This document shows positions 25,249 through 34,480 of a stretch of 64,000 bases of DNA, in pieces. The number at the start of each line of letters is the position of its first letter. Within the stretch, counting starts at the first letter, position 1. The position numbers were made by a program, and so were the translations under genes. The stretch spans positions 372,001 to 436,000 of the forward strand of contig JACJYE010000004.1 in NCBI GenBank assembly GCA_020636255.1, read 5' to 3'. This stretch comes from Lewinellaceae bacterium. GTDB taxonomy: Bacteria > Bacteroidota > Bacteroidia > Chitinophagales > Saprospiraceae. The notes beneath the pieces are model-generated. The model saw only the letters and a list, made by a program, of their open reading frames with translations. It was not told where the DNA came from and did not search any database.

Positions 25249-27855
25249 ATGAAAAACGCGGCCTTTTTGCTCCTGTCCCTGGTCGTAATCTTTCCTTATC
25301 CTATATACGGACAAACGCTGAATTATACCCTTTCCCAGGATTCCATGGTCAATGTGCATGCCAGCAACAAGCGGGTGTACAATACCGTCAGGACGGCCGG
25401 GCGGCCGAAAATTGACGGCATCCTGGATGACCTTTGCTGGGAGCAGGACGCCGTTTGGGCCGGCGGTTTCGTCCAGCAGGCGCCCAGGCAGGCAGCGGCC
25501 CCTTCCCAACAGACGGAAATAAAGCTACTGTACGACGACGACAACCTGTACATCGCCATTCGCTGCCATGACAATAGCCCCGAAGGCATCCGGGCCATGC
25601 TCGGAAGGCGCGACGACTGGACGGTCGGCGATATCACAGGGGTGGCCCTCGATACCTACCACGATAAACAGACCGCCTTTGAGTTTAACGTGACTGCCGC
25701 CGGCCAGAAAATCGACCTCCAGCACCTCGGGGCTTTCATGTGGGATACCAACTGGAATGCGGTGTGGGATGGAAAAGCGCATGTGAGCGACTCCCTCTGG
25801 ACCGTTGAAATGAGGGTGCCGTTCTCCCAGTTGCGCTTCAGCGACGAACCCGAACAGGCCTGGGGGATGCACGTCTGGCGTTACATTTCAAGGCTTGGAG
25901 AAGAAGACCAGTGGAAACTCATCCCCATAGACGCCCCGGCCATGGTCTATATTTTTGGCGAATTGCGGGGGATCAGAGACATCCCCAAAAAGCACCATTT
26001 TGAAATGATGCCTTATGCCGGGCTCCAATACATTTCTCAAAACAAGGGGGATAAGCTCCTGAATTTTGGGCTCGATGGGAAGGCGGCGCTATCCTCCAAT
26101 TTCACCCTCGATTATACTGTATTCCCCGACTTCGGGCAGGTCGAGGCCGACCCCTCCGTCCTGAACCTGGCCGCCTACGAAGTATTTTTCCAGGAGAGGC
26201 GGCCGTTCTTCCTGGAAGGCCACGCCATTCTGGAATATGCTATGGGTTCTGACATCCTTTTTTACAGCCGCAGGATCGGGCATGCGCCTTCTCTGTTACC
26301 AGCCCTTACACCCACACAAACGGTAACCTCGCCTTCCACCACCGATATCATCAGCGCGCTCAAAGTGACCGGCAAAAGCAAAAAAGGGTTCTCCCTCGGC
26401 ATCATCAACGGCATGACGCAACGGGAATACGCTGAGGTCGAAGACGCCGGCTCCAGGTCCAGATACGCTGCCGAACCTTTTTCCAACTATTTCATTGCCC
26501 GGGCCAAACAGGACCTGAACAAGGGCAATACCACCATCGGGGGGATGTTCACCTCTGTGCTCAGAAAGCTGGACGCCGCACAATTTAAAGAAAGCCTGCC
26601 GTCGGAAGCTTATACTGGAGGTTTCGACATCCTACACAACTGGAAAAACCGCAAGTACTTCGTCGATGCCAAAAGCTTTTTCTCCAGCATCTCGGGCTCT
26701 TCCCAGGCCATAACGAACCTGCAGCAGTCGCCTGTCCACCTGTTCCAACGAACGGATGCGGCGCATTTATCGGTAGATGAGGCCGCCACCCAGCTCTCCG
26801 GCTGGGGCGGCGAGTTGTCAGGCGGCAAACAAAGCGGTAAATTCCGCGTTACCGGCAACCTGAGCTGGCGGTCGGAAGGCCTGGATCTGAACGATATCGG
26901 CTACCTGAGGGAAGCTGATATCATTACCCAGGGGCTGGCCCTCAAATATCTCGTCAACGAACCCAAAGGTATCCTGAGGAGCTACCAGTTCACCCTCGAG
27001 CAGCGGCACGACTGGAATTTCGGCGGAGAAAACACGCTCGACCTGCTGGAAAACACGGGAGAGCTGAGGTTCAACAACCTCTGGGCGCTGAGCGCCACGC
27101 TGGCACACGCTTTCAACAAACTGGATACCAGGCAATTACGTGGAGGCCCCGCCTTGCGCATCGACCCGCATTCGCTGGCCGGTATTATGCTGTCGACGGA
27201 TGCTACCAAAGTGCTGTCGGGGGGTGTCGGCCTGGAAAAACTGTGGTACGATAACGGCATCGGCGGCGCCACCAGCTATCAGGTTAATTTCCTGCTGAAC
27301 CTCAGCAGGCGCTTTACCATAACTTCCAATACTTATTACCAGGTGCAAACGGACAATAACCAATTCGTCCCGGCCTCCTCGCTGAACATCGCCGGTAAGC
27401 TGGAAAGGAAAACGTTATACACGACGCTGAGGGCCGAATATTTTGTCACGCCGGAATTGTCGCTGCAATATTACGGTAGCCCGTACGCCTCAGTAGGTAA
27501 GTTCAGCAAGATCTACAAAGTCTCCGATCCGCATGCCAAAGAGCCAGCGAAGCGGTATTCCGAACTGGTGTATCAAAACAGCAACCAGGATCATCAATAT
27601 TACCGGGAAAACGACCCGGCCCAAACCGTTTGGGAGATCGATCATCCCGATTTCAGCTTCCAGGAGTTCCGCTCTAACTTCGTGTTGCGCTGGGAATATA
27701 AACCCGGTTCCACCTTCTTCTTCGTCTGGTCGCATAACCGGTCGAACTATGACCCCCAATTCACGCCTTCCGTGCTAGAAAGCTTCGGGGACATCGGAGA
27801 CGCGGCAGGCAATAATGCCCTGACCGTGAAGTGCAGTTACTGGTTTTCACTGTAA
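25249..27855 (+). CDS. DUF5916 protein with N-terminal CBM9-like domain
   Basis: About 868 residues. The ATG at 25249 opens a signal peptide (MKNAAFLLLSLVVIFPYPIYGQ); the in-frame ATG at 25198 adds 17 residues of no clear value. Residues about 45-240 are a carbohydrate-binding CBM9-like sandwich (KIDGILDDLCWEQD, LLYDDDNLYIAIRCHD). The remainder is the DUF5916 region with FPDFGQVEADPSVLNLAAYEVFFQERRPFFLEG and a long beta-rich part that ends in aromatic residues, as expected of an outer-membrane barrel. Its function is unknown; surface glycan contact is an inference. Confidence 0.88.
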   Translation: MKNAAFLLLSLVVIFPYPIYGQTLNYTLSQDSMVNVHASNKRVYNTVRTAGRPKIDGILDDLCWEQDAVWAGGFVQQAPRQAAAPSQQTEIKLLYDDDNLYIAIRCHDNSPEGIRAMLGRRDDWTVGDITGVALDTYHDKQTAFEFNVTAAGQKIDLQHLGAFMWDTNWNAVWDGKAHVSDSLWTVEMRVPFSQLRFSDEPEQAWGMHVWRYISRLGEEDQWKLIPIDAPAMVYIFGELRGIRDIPKKHHFEMMPYAGLQYISQNKGDKLLNFGLDGKAALSSNFTLDYTVFPDFGQVEADPSVLNLAAYEVFFQERRPFFLEGHAILEYAMGSDILFYSRRIGHAPSLLPALTPTQTVTSPSTTDIISALKVTGKSKKGFSLGIINGMTQREYAEVEDAGSRSRYAAEPFSNYFIARAKQDLNKGNTTIGGMFTSVLRKLDAAQFKESLPSEAYTGGFDILHNWKNRKYFVDAKSFFSSISGSSQAITNLQQSPVHLFQRTDAAHLSVDEAATQLSGWGGELSGGKQSGKFRVTGNLSWRSEGLDLNDIGYLREADIITQGLALKYLVNEPKGILRSYQFTLEQRHDWNFGGENTLDLLENTGELRFNNLWALSATLAHAFNKLDTRQLRGGPALRIDPHSLAGIMLSTDATKVLSGGVGLEKLWYDNGIGGATSYQVNFLLNLSRRFTITSNTYYQVQTDNNQFVPASSLNIAGKLERKTLYTTLRAEYFVTPELSLQYYGSPYASVGKFSKIYKVSDPHAKEPAKRYSELVYQNSNQDHQYYRENDPAQTVWEIDHPDFSFQEFRSNFVLRWEYKPGSTFFFVWSHNRSNYDPQFTPSVLESFGDIGDAAGNNALTVKCSYWFSL

Positions 27856-27960
27856 GGCCTTTATTTGGCAGGCTTTCATGAACCCCTTATACACACTTTT
27901 CCCTATCTTCGCCCCGCTTTCTGAAAAAAGCCGAAAAAAATCACCCGCCACCTGAACCTT

Positions 27961-27982
27961 ATTTATACTTTTTTGTATAAAT
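27961..27982. promoter_or_regulatory. Inverted repeat upstream of sufB
   Basis: ATTTATAC (27961-27968), TTTTTT, GTATAAAT (27975-27982): a perfect 8-bp palindromic pair 57 bases before the sufB start. A -7-like TATCTTCG lies at 27904-27911, so the repeat would sit in the leader or near a second promoter. The Rrf2-type regulator at 33998 is the obvious candidate to bind it. Confidence 0.4.
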
Positions 27983-28039
27983 TCCGGATAAAAGCTTGAA
28001 ATTAGTCTAAATAAGAGACCGCAAATAAAATTCCTGCCG

Positions 28040-29485
28040 ATGAGTGAATCCATGCAGACGCTTGAAGAGCATACCAGAAGCGACTATAAATACGGCTTCA
28101 CCAGCAACATCGAGTCCGACGTCATCCCTAAAGGGCTGAGCGAAGATGTGGTGCGCCTCATTTCCCAAAAGAAGAACGAGCCGGAATGGCTCACCGAATG
28201 GCGCCTCGCCGCCTACCGGCACTGGCTGGGCATGACGGAGCCCAAATGGCCCAACGTCCACTACCCTCCTATCGATTATCAGGACATCATCTATTACGCC
28301 GCGCCCAAGAAAAAGGAGCAGCTGAAAAGCCTGGACGAGGTAGACCCCGAGCTGCTGGAAACCTTCAACAAGCTGGGCATTCCGCTTGACGAGCAAAAGC
28401 TCCTGGCCGGTGTTGCCGTCGATGCTGTATTGGACAGCGTATCGGTTAAAACGACCTACAAGGAAAAGTTGTCTGAACTGGGCATCATATTCAGCTCTTT
28501 CAGCGAAGCGGTGCGGGAGCACCCCGAGCTGATACGCAAATACCTGGGCTCGGTTGTTCCGCCTACCGACAACTACTTTGCCGCGCTCAACTCCGCCGTA
28601 TTCAGCGACGGCTCTTTCGTATACATCCCGAAAGGCGTGCGCTGCCCAATGGAACTGTCGACCTATTTCCGCATCAACGAACGCAACACCGGCCAGTTCG
28701 AGCGTACGCTCATCGTAGCGGAAGAGGGCAGTTATGTGAGCTACCTCGAAGGTTGCACCGCGCCCATGCGCGATGAGAACCAGCTGCACGCCGCCGTTGT
28801 GGAACTGTATGCGCTGGACGAAGCGACGATCAAATACTCTACCGTACAGAACTGGTACCCCGGCGATAAAGAAGGCAAAGGCGGCATCTACAATTTCGTC
28901 ACCAAAAGGGGCCTGTGCGCCGGCCGCAATTCCAAGATCACCTGGACGCAGGTCGAAACGGGTTCCGCCATCACCTGGAAATACCCCAGCTGTGTGCTGA
29001 GAGGTGACAACTCCGTCGGGGAATTCTACTCGGTGGCCGTCACCAACAACTACCAGCAGGCGGATACCGGCACCAAGATGGTACACCTTGGAAAAAATAC
29101 GCGCAGCACCATCATATCCAAAGGTATTTCCGCCGGGTTCAGCAATAACTCCTACCGCGGCCTGGTCAAGGTGGGGAAAAAGGCCGAGAATGCCCACAAC
29201 TTCTCGCAGTGCGACTCCCTGCTCATGGGCGATAAATGCGGCGCGCATACCTTCCCCTACCTCGAAGTGGAAAATAAGACTGCCAGGGTGGAACACGAGG
29301 CAACGACCTCGAAGATCGGGGAAGACCAGTTGTTCTACCTCATGCAGCGCGGGCTGAGCGAAGAAGATGCCGTCAACATGATCGTCAACGGCTATTGTAA
29401 AGAGGTGTTCAACGAACTACCCATGGAGTTTGCCGTCGAAGCCCAGAAACTGCTGGCCATCAGCCTGGAAGGCAGCGTGGGGTAA
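28040..29485 (+). CDS. sufB: Fe-S cluster assembly protein SufB
   Basis: 481 residues, the normal length. The scaffold subunit of SufBC2D, where clusters are built from persulfide sulfur delivered by SufS-SufE. Conserved parts include the KYGFTSNIESDVIPKGLSE start, FSDGSFVYIPKGVRCPMELSTYFRIN, SYVSYLEGCTAPMRDENQLHAAVVEL and the C-terminal NMIVNGYCKEVFNELPMEFAVEA. It is the first gene of sufB-C-D-S-E-T. Confidence 0.98.
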   Translation: MSESMQTLEEHTRSDYKYGFTSNIESDVIPKGLSEDVVRLISQKKNEPEWLTEWRLAAYRHWLGMTEPKWPNVHYPPIDYQDIIYYAAPKKKEQLKSLDEVDPELLETFNKLGIPLDEQKLLAGVAVDAVLDSVSVKTTYKEKLSELGIIFSSFSEAVREHPELIRKYLGSVVPPTDNYFAALNSAVFSDGSFVYIPKGVRCPMELSTYFRINERNTGQFERTLIVAEEGSYVSYLEGCTAPMRDENQLHAAVVELYALDEATIKYSTVQNWYPGDKEGKGGIYNFVTKRGLCAGRNSKITWTQVETGSAITWKYPSCVLRGDNSVGEFYSVAVTNNYQQADTGTKMVHLGKNTRSTIISKGISAGFSNNSYRGLVKVGKKAENAHNFSQCDSLLMGDKCGAHTFPYLEVENKTARVEHEATTSKIGEDQLFYLMQRGLSEEDAVNMIVNGYCKEVFNELPMEFAVEAQKLLAISLEGSVG

Positions 29486-29527
29486 AGGATATATCGAGCC
29501 ATTGAAAAAAGACCAAACCAAACAATA

Positions 29528-30292
29528 ATGCTGATAATAAAGGACCTGAAAGTTTCCGTCGAAGAAAAAGAGATACTCCAGGGCATCAACCTGGAGGTAA
29601 AGCCAGGGGAAGTGCACGCCATCATGGGCCCCAACGGCTCCGGAAAGAGCACGCTGGCCAATGTGCTGGCGGGGCGCGAAGAATACGTGGCCACTAGTGG
29701 GTCCGTCCTGTATCAGGGTGAGAACCTGCTGGAGAAAGAGGTGGACGAACGCGCACAGGCAGGTATCTTCCTCGCCTTTCAGTACCCGGTTGAGATCCCC
29801 GGCGTAAGCACCGCCAACTTCCTGAAGAGCACCGTCAACGCCGTGCGTAAAGCACAGGGCAAGGAAGAACTGAACGCCGTGCAGATGTTACGCCTCATGC
29901 GCGACAAGATCAAGATGGTAGGAATGGATGAAAAACTGCTGCAGCGCTCCCTCAACGAAGGTTTCTCAGGGGGCGAAAAGAAGCGCAGCGAAATGCTCCA
30001 GATGGCGCTGCTGGAACCCCGCCTGGCCATCCTCGACGAAACCGACTCCGGGCTGGACATCGACGCCCTGCGCATCGTGGCCGACGCGGTCAACCAACTG
30101 CGTAGCGCAGACCGTTCTTTTATCATCGTAACCCACTACCAGCGCCTGCTGAACTACATAGTGCCCGACTATGTACACGTGCTGTACAAGGGCCGCATCG
30201 TCAAATCGGGCGATAAGTCGCTTGCCATGCAGCTGGAGGAACAAGGTTACGACTGGATCAAGGAAGAAGCCGATTCCGTTGCAAGCTTGTAA
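29528..30292 (+). CDS. sufC: Fe-S cluster assembly ATPase SufC
   Basis: 254 residues, cytosolic ABC-type ATPase. Walker A GPNGSGKST, ABC signature FSGGEKKRSEM, Walker B LAILDETDSGLDIDAL and the switch histidine in IIVTHYQRLLNYI are all present. It drives conformational change of the SufB-SufD heterodimer. 42 bases after sufB. Confidence 0.98.
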   Translation: MLIIKDLKVSVEEKEILQGINLEVKPGEVHAIMGPNGSGKSTLANVLAGREEYVATSGSVLYQGENLLEKEVDERAQAGIFLAFQYPVEIPGVSTANFLKSTVNAVRKAQGKEELNAVQMLRLMRDKIKMVGMDEKLLQRSLNEGFSGGEKKRSEMLQMALLEPRLAILDETDSGLDIDALRIVADAVNQLRSADRSFIIVTHYQRLLNYIVPDYVHVLYKGRIVKSGDKSLAMQLEEQGYDWIKEEADSVASL

Positions 30293-30331
30293 ATATGCTT
30301 TGCCGATTGGTTGAAAAAAAGAGAAATCAGG

Positions 30332-31669
30332 ATGTCGACTATAGTACAAGACAGATTTGCAGAGGCAAAAATGCGCTTCCAGGCATTGTTTGAAGCGCAG
30401 GAAAACCGGCTCAATGGCCAGCAGGGCTCTGCCCTGCACCAGTTCAGGCGCAAAGCCCTTGGCCTGCTGGAGGAAGTGAGCTTCCCCACCCGCAGGGATG
30501 AGGAATGGAAATACACCAGCATCAACCGGTTGCTCCAGGCCGACTATACCGTAGGGGAAAGCCCTCGCATCACCGAAGCCGATATCAGGCCTTTCCTGAT
30601 CCCGGGCCTCGATTGCCACCTTTTCGTTTTTGTGAACGGCCAACTCCAGGAGAGCATCTCTCATTGCGGGCCTTTCGCCGACGGCCTTTCCGTCAAAACG
30701 ATCGCTTCCGCGCTTGAAGAGGAAGGCGCAGAAGAGGTGGAAACCATCCTTACGGAGATGCTGGAAGGCCAGAAAGATGCGTTCAAAGTGCTGAATGCCG
30801 CCTTCGCCAGCAATGGCCTGCTCATTAAGGCTTCCAGGAATGCGGCCGTCAAAAAGCCGTTGTACCTGCTGCACCTGGCCGCGCCGGGCACAAACGTGCC
30901 TTTCAACAACCACATGAACCTGACAATAGCGGAACCGAACAGCGATTTGTCGGTCATGGAAGGCTATTTCCAGCTGCCTGGCTCACAGGGCTCTTATTTT
31001 CACAACCAGTTCAGCTATATCCAGGCCGGAGAGAACGCCCATGTACACCAATACCGCCTCCAAAAAGAAGGCCTCGAAGGTTTCCTGGTCAGCAACACCG
31101 AAGTAGAACAGGACGGCAACAGCACCTTTACCTCCTTTGCGCTCGACCTGGGCGGCCGGCTGGTGCGCAACAACCTGAGAACCAAGCTAAAAGCACCGGG
31201 CACTACGACCAACTACTGGGGCACCTATTTCGCAAAAGGCGAACAGCATATCGACAACCACACCTTTATCGACCATGCCGTGCCCCATTGTGTGAGCAAC
31301 GAACTGTACAAAGGCATCGTGACGGACAAGGCCACAGGCGTGTTCAACGGTAAGGTGCTGGTGCGCAAAGACGCCCAGAAGACCAACGCCTTCCAGCAGA
31401 ACAGCAGCCTCGTGCTGTCGGAGAAAGCGGCCATGGATACCAAACCGGAACTTGAGATCTTTGCCGACGACGTACGCTGCAGCCACGGAGCAACGATCGG
31501 CCAGCTCGACGAAAGCGCCGTCTTTTACCTGCGCTCGCGCGGGCTTCCGGATGCCGATGCACGGGCCATGCTACAGCATGCTTTCCTTGGCGAAGTTGCA
31601 GAAAATATTAAACTGGAAGCCGTCCGGTCATTCACCGAACAGCTCGTCCACAGCAAATTTGAAGAGTAA
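30332..31669 (+). CDS. sufD: Fe-S cluster assembly protein SufD
   Basis: About 445 residues from the ATG at 30332 (MSTIVQDRFAEAKMRFQALF); an in-frame TTG at 30311 would extend it by seven residues. SufD is the SufB paralogue that completes the scaffold. The N-terminal RRDEEWKYTSINRLL and the C-terminal KTNAFQQNSSLVLSEKAAMDTKPELEIFADDVRCSHGATIG core are diagnostic. A heptamer repeat tract separates it from sufS. Confidence 0.97.
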   Translation: MSTIVQDRFAEAKMRFQALFEAQENRLNGQQGSALHQFRRKALGLLEEVSFPTRRDEEWKYTSINRLLQADYTVGESPRITEADIRPFLIPGLDCHLFVFVNGQLQESISHCGPFADGLSVKTIASALEEEGAEEVETILTEMLEGQKDAFKVLNAAFASNGLLIKASRNAAVKKPLYLLHLAAPGTNVPFNNHMNLTIAEPNSDLSVMEGYFQLPGSQGSYFHNQFSYIQAGENAHVHQYRLQKEGLEGFLVSNTEVEQDGNSTFTSFALDLGGRLVRNNLRTKLKAPGTTTNYWGTYFAKGEQHIDNHTFIDHAVPHCVSNELYKGIVTDKATGVFNGKVLVRKDAQKTNAFQQNSSLVLSEKAAMDTKPELEIFADDVRCSHGATIGQLDESAVFYLRSRGLPDADARAMLQHAFLGEVAENIKLEAVRSFTEQLVHSKFEE

Positions 31670-31677
31670 GCGGGGCG

Positions 31678-31803
31678 TTAAAGGGGTAAGGTTAAAGGGG
31701 TAAGGTTAAAGGGGTAAGGTTAAAGGGGTAAGGTTAAAGGGGTAAGGTTAAAGGTTAAAGGTTAAAGGTTAAAGGTTAAAGGTTAAAGGTTAAAGGTTAA
31801 AGG
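31678..31803 (+). repeat. 7-bp tandem repeat tract between sufD and sufS
   Basis: Five copies of the 14-mer TTAAAGGGGTAAGG (31678-31747) followed by eight copies of TTAAAGG (31748-31803). The 14-mer is itself TTAAAGG plus a variant heptamer, so the tract amounts to 18 heptamer units. It is outside any gene, 8 bases after the sufD stop. The copy number probably varies between strains. Confidence 0.97.
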
Positions 31804-31821
31804 GGGATGAGCCAGCGCTGC

Positions 31822-31863
31822 ATCGCAAAATCTCCAATGGAGGGTTTATTTTTGAACACTACT
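31822..31863 (-). repeat. Dispersed repeat, copy C, directly before sufS
   Basis: On the minus strand it reads AGTAGTGTTCAAAAATAAAC, then CCTCCATTGGAGATTTTGCGAT. Read toward sufS, it is a CTCC-AAT-GGAG hairpin, then TATTTTTG (an exact TAnnTTTG) and AACACTACT, ending 4 bases before the ATG. The same layout stands before the aminotransferase at 62031. Confidence 0.6.
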
Positions 31864-31867
31864 TATC

Positions 31868-33118
31868 ATGGAAGTAAGTACCAAAATAGAAAGGATCTCT
31901 GCAGCCGACGTGGCCCGTATCCGGCAGGATTTTCCCTTGCTGGCCCAGAAAATGAACGGGAAACCCATCGTTTTTCTGGATAGCGCCGCTTCGAGCCAGA
32001 AACCCAATAAAGTGATCGATGCGGTATCGGATTACTACCGGAAGCTGCACGCCAACGTCCACCGCGGTGTTTATCAGCTCAGCCAGGATGCGACAGCTGC
32101 CTTCGAAGTAGGCAGGGAAAAGGCCCGGGCCTTTATCAATGCTGCATCGTCCAGCGAGGTCATCTTCGTGCGCGGCGCTACTGAAGGGATCAACCTGGTG
32201 GCCTCTTCCTTCGGGCGCAAATTCCTCCGGCAAGGCGATGAAGTAGTGGTCACGGCCATGGAGCACCACAGCAATATCGTGCCCTGGCAGCTGATCTGTG
32301 AAGAGAAGGGCGCTTTCCTCAGAGTTGCCCCCATCAACGATGCCGGCGAGTTGATCATGAGCGAGTTCGAAAAGCTTCTCAACGATAAGACCCGCATCGT
32401 TGCCGCCACTTACGTTTCCAATGCGCTGGGTACGGTAAACCCGGTAGCGGAGATCGTAGCCCTGGCCCACGCCAGGGGTATCCCGGTACTGGTAGATGGC
32501 GCCCAGGCCGCCCCGCACATGAAGATGGACGTGCAACAGCTCGATATCGATTTCCTCGCCTTCTCCGGCCATAAGATGTTCGGCCCTACCGGGATCGGCG
32601 TACTGTACGGCAAAGAAAAATGGCTGAATGCCATGCCGCCCTACCACGGCGGCGGCGAGATGATCAAATCGGTCACTTTTGAAAAGACTACCTACGCGGA
32701 GCTGCCCCACAAGTTCGAGGCCGGCACACCTGACATCTCCGGAGTGATCGGCCTGGCCGCAGCTATCGACTACATCCAGGAGATCGGCCAGGACGCCATC
32801 GCTCAATACGAAAATGAGCTGCTGGCCTACGCTACCAGCCGGCTGAAAGAGGTGGAAGGCATCCGCTTCATCGGTACAGCGCGTTATAAGGCCAGCGTGG
32901 TATCCTTCATCGTGGAAGGCACACACCCTTACGACGTTGGAGCGATCCTCGACAAGTTGGGCATCGCCGTGCGTACGGGGCACCATTGCACGCAGCCATT
33001 GATGGATCGGTTCGGCATTCCCGGCACGGTACGGGCATCCCTGGCTTTTTACAATACCCATGATGATATCGACAGGCTGGTAGAAGGCGTAAAAAAGGCC
33101 GTTTCCATGTTGCGGTAA
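31868..33118 (+). CDS. sufS: Cysteine desulfurase SufS
   Basis: 416 residues, PLP-dependent. It removes sulfur from cysteine and holds it as a persulfide for SufE. The PLP lysine is in DFLAFSGHKMFGPTGIGVLYG and the persulfide cysteine in VRTGHHCTQPLMDRFG, the group II form with a short loop that requires SufE. The N-terminal DFPLLAQKMNGKPIVFLDSAASSQKP is typical. 31 bases before sufE. Confidence 0.97.
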   Translation: MEVSTKIERISAADVARIRQDFPLLAQKMNGKPIVFLDSAASSQKPNKVIDAVSDYYRKLHANVHRGVYQLSQDATAAFEVGREKARAFINAASSSEVIFVRGATEGINLVASSFGRKFLRQGDEVVVTAMEHHSNIVPWQLICEEKGAFLRVAPINDAGELIMSEFEKLLNDKTRIVAATYVSNALGTVNPVAEIVALAHARGIPVLVDGAQAAPHMKMDVQQLDIDFLAFSGHKMFGPTGIGVLYGKEKWLNAMPPYHGGGEMIKSVTFEKTTYAELPHKFEAGTPDISGVIGLAAAIDYIQEIGQDAIAQYENELLAYATSRLKEVEGIRFIGTARYKASVVSFIVEGTHPYDVGAILDKLGIAVRTGHHCTQPLMDRFGIPGTVRASLAFYNTHDDIDRLVEGVKKAVSMLR

Positions 33119-33149
33119 AACGCAGAAGAGAACAATAAAAATACGCAAG

Positions 33150-33566
33150 TTGAGCATCAACGACATACAAGACGAGATCATTGAAGAATTCTCCCTGTTC
33201 GACGACTGGATGGGAAAATACGAATACCTCATCGACTTGGGCAAAAACCTGCCCCTGATCGACGAGCGGTATAAAGATGAAGAACACCTCATTAAAGGCT
33301 GCCAGAGCCTGGTGTGGTTGCACGCCGAGGTGAAGGACGGTATCGTAGCCTTTACGGCCGACAGCGACGCCATCATCACCAAAGGCATCATAGCGCTGCT
33401 GATACGCGTGCTTTCGCACCAGAGCCCTGAGGCCATCGCCAATACCGACCTGTATTTTATCGGCCGGATCGGCCTCAAGGAGCACCTCTCCCCTACCCGG
33501 TCCAATGGCCTGCTCAGCATGGTCAAGCAGATGAAATTGTACGGCCTGGCGCTTCAGGCAAAATAG
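33150..33566 (+). CDS. sufE: Sulfur acceptor protein SufE
   Basis: 138 residues. It accepts persulfide sulfur from SufS on the Cys in LIKGCQSLVWLHAE (about residue 51) and passes it to SufB. The start is a TTG at 33150 (reads M-S-I-N-D-I-Q-D-E-I-I-E-E-F-S); no ATG precedes residue 21, and relatives begin at this position. The weak start may lower its yield relative to sufS. It ends 5 bases before the next gene. Confidence 0.95.
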   Translation: MSINDIQDEIIEEFSLFDDWMGKYEYLIDLGKNLPLIDERYKDEEHLIKGCQSLVWLHAEVKDGIVAFTADSDAIITKGIIALLIRVLSHQSPEAIANTDLYFIGRIGLKEHLSPTRSNGLLSMVKQMKLYGLALQAK

Positions 33567-33571
33567 AGCGA

Positions 33572-33895
33572 ATGGTTACTACGGACGACAACCAAACTCT
33601 GGAAGAAAGGATCATAGCTGCACTAAAAACAGTGTACGACCCGGAGATACCCGTCGACATATACGAACTGGGGCTGGTATATACTATCGAAACCCGTGAG
33701 GACGGCTTCGTGCGTATCAGCATGACCCTGACCTCCCCCATGTGCCCCGTCGCCGACGCACTACCGATGGAAGTCCAGCAAAAAGTGGCCGAAGTAGATG
33801 GCGTCACCGAGGTCGACCTCAGCGTGGTGTACGACCCACCCTGGAGCAAAGAGATGATGAGCGAAGAAGCCCGGCTGACGCTGGATATGTTTTAA
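33572..33895 (+). CDS. sufT: SUF-associated MIP18/DUF59 family protein
   Basis: 107 residues. The DUF59 core DPEIPVDIYELGLVYTIE, followed by MTLTSPMCPVADALP and VYDPPWSKEMMSEEARL, is intact, with the conserved Cys in SPMC. Family members help mature Fe-S proteins. The suf location is typical of Bacteroidota and Firmicutes. Confidence 0.93.
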   Translation: MVTTDDNQTLEERIIAALKTVYDPEIPVDIYELGLVYTIETREDGFVRISMTLTSPMCPVADALPMEVQQKVAEVDGVTEVDLSVVYDPPWSKEMMSEEARLTLDMF

Positions 33896-33997
33896 TGCGA
33901 TAATGAGAGAATGCAAGGATGAGAGAATGGCGTAAATCGCCCGGCAGTTTCCCCATGCTGATATTTACATTCCCGCATTCCCTAAATCCGAACCCTT

Positions 33998-34480
33998 ATG
34001 AAGATTTCCGCCCAAGACGAATACGGACTCAGGATCTTGCTCCGGATAGCCCGCGCCGACAGCGAGGAAGGGCTCAGCATTCCCCAGCTGAGCGACCTGG
34101 AAGGCATGTCGGGCTCCTATGTCGCAAAGCTGGCCCGAACGCTTCGCATGGCCGGGTTCATTCAGAGCACCCGCGGGCAGAAAGGCGGGTATGTGCTATC
34201 GCGCCCAGCCGATGAGATCCGCGTCAACGAAGTGCTGAGTGCATTGGGCGGCGCGCTTTTTGACGACGGCTTCTGCGAAGGCCATTCCGGTGCATTCCGC
34301 ATTTGTACCAATTCCGTCGACTGTTCCGTGCGTTCCCTCTGGCGCGTCGTACAACGCGCCGTCGACCAGGTGCTGAACCAGGTCACCCTGGCCGACCTGC
34401 AGGGCTCTGAAGGCCTGTCCAACCTGGCCCTGCAACGCGTAGTAGACCACCTGAACCGCGTAGCGGAAATGGAGGCTTAG
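33998..34480 (+). CDS. Rrf2 family transcriptional regulator, probable suf regulator
   Basis: 160 residues. N-terminal winged helix (MKISAQDEYGLRILLRIA, IPQLSDLEGMSGSYVAKLARTLRMAGFIQSTRGQKGGYVLSRP), then three cysteines in FCEGHSGAFRICTNSVDCSV spaced as in Fe-S-binding Rrf2 proteins such as IscR. This suggests a cluster-sensing repressor of the suf genes. It lies 102 bases after sufT, and its stop overlaps the convergent LON-domain gene by three bases. Confidence 0.9.
   Translation: MKISAQDEYGLRILLRIARADSEEGLSIPQLSDLEGMSGSYVAKLARTLRMAGFIQSTRGQKGGYVLSRPADEIRVNEVLSALGGALFDDGFCEGHSGAFRICTNSVDCSVRSLWRVVQRAVDQVLNQVTLADLQGSEGLSNLALQRVVDHLNRVAEMEA

Noticed and set aside
28007..29296. Long antisense open frame of 429 codons opposite sufB
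   Set aside because: Antisense shadow of a clearly conserved gene; GC-rich third codon positions keep the opposite frame open. Similar shadows at 31859-33526, 35815-36990, 8930-10042 and 60895-62037 were rejected for the same reason.
31678..31803. CRISPR array
   Set aside because: Units are 7 or 14 bases with no spacers; simple tandem repeat.
33903..33929. Direct repeat ATGAGAGAATG (33903 and 33919) before the Rrf2 gene
   Set aside because: Two copies only, no palindromic symmetry and no clear position relative to a promoter.
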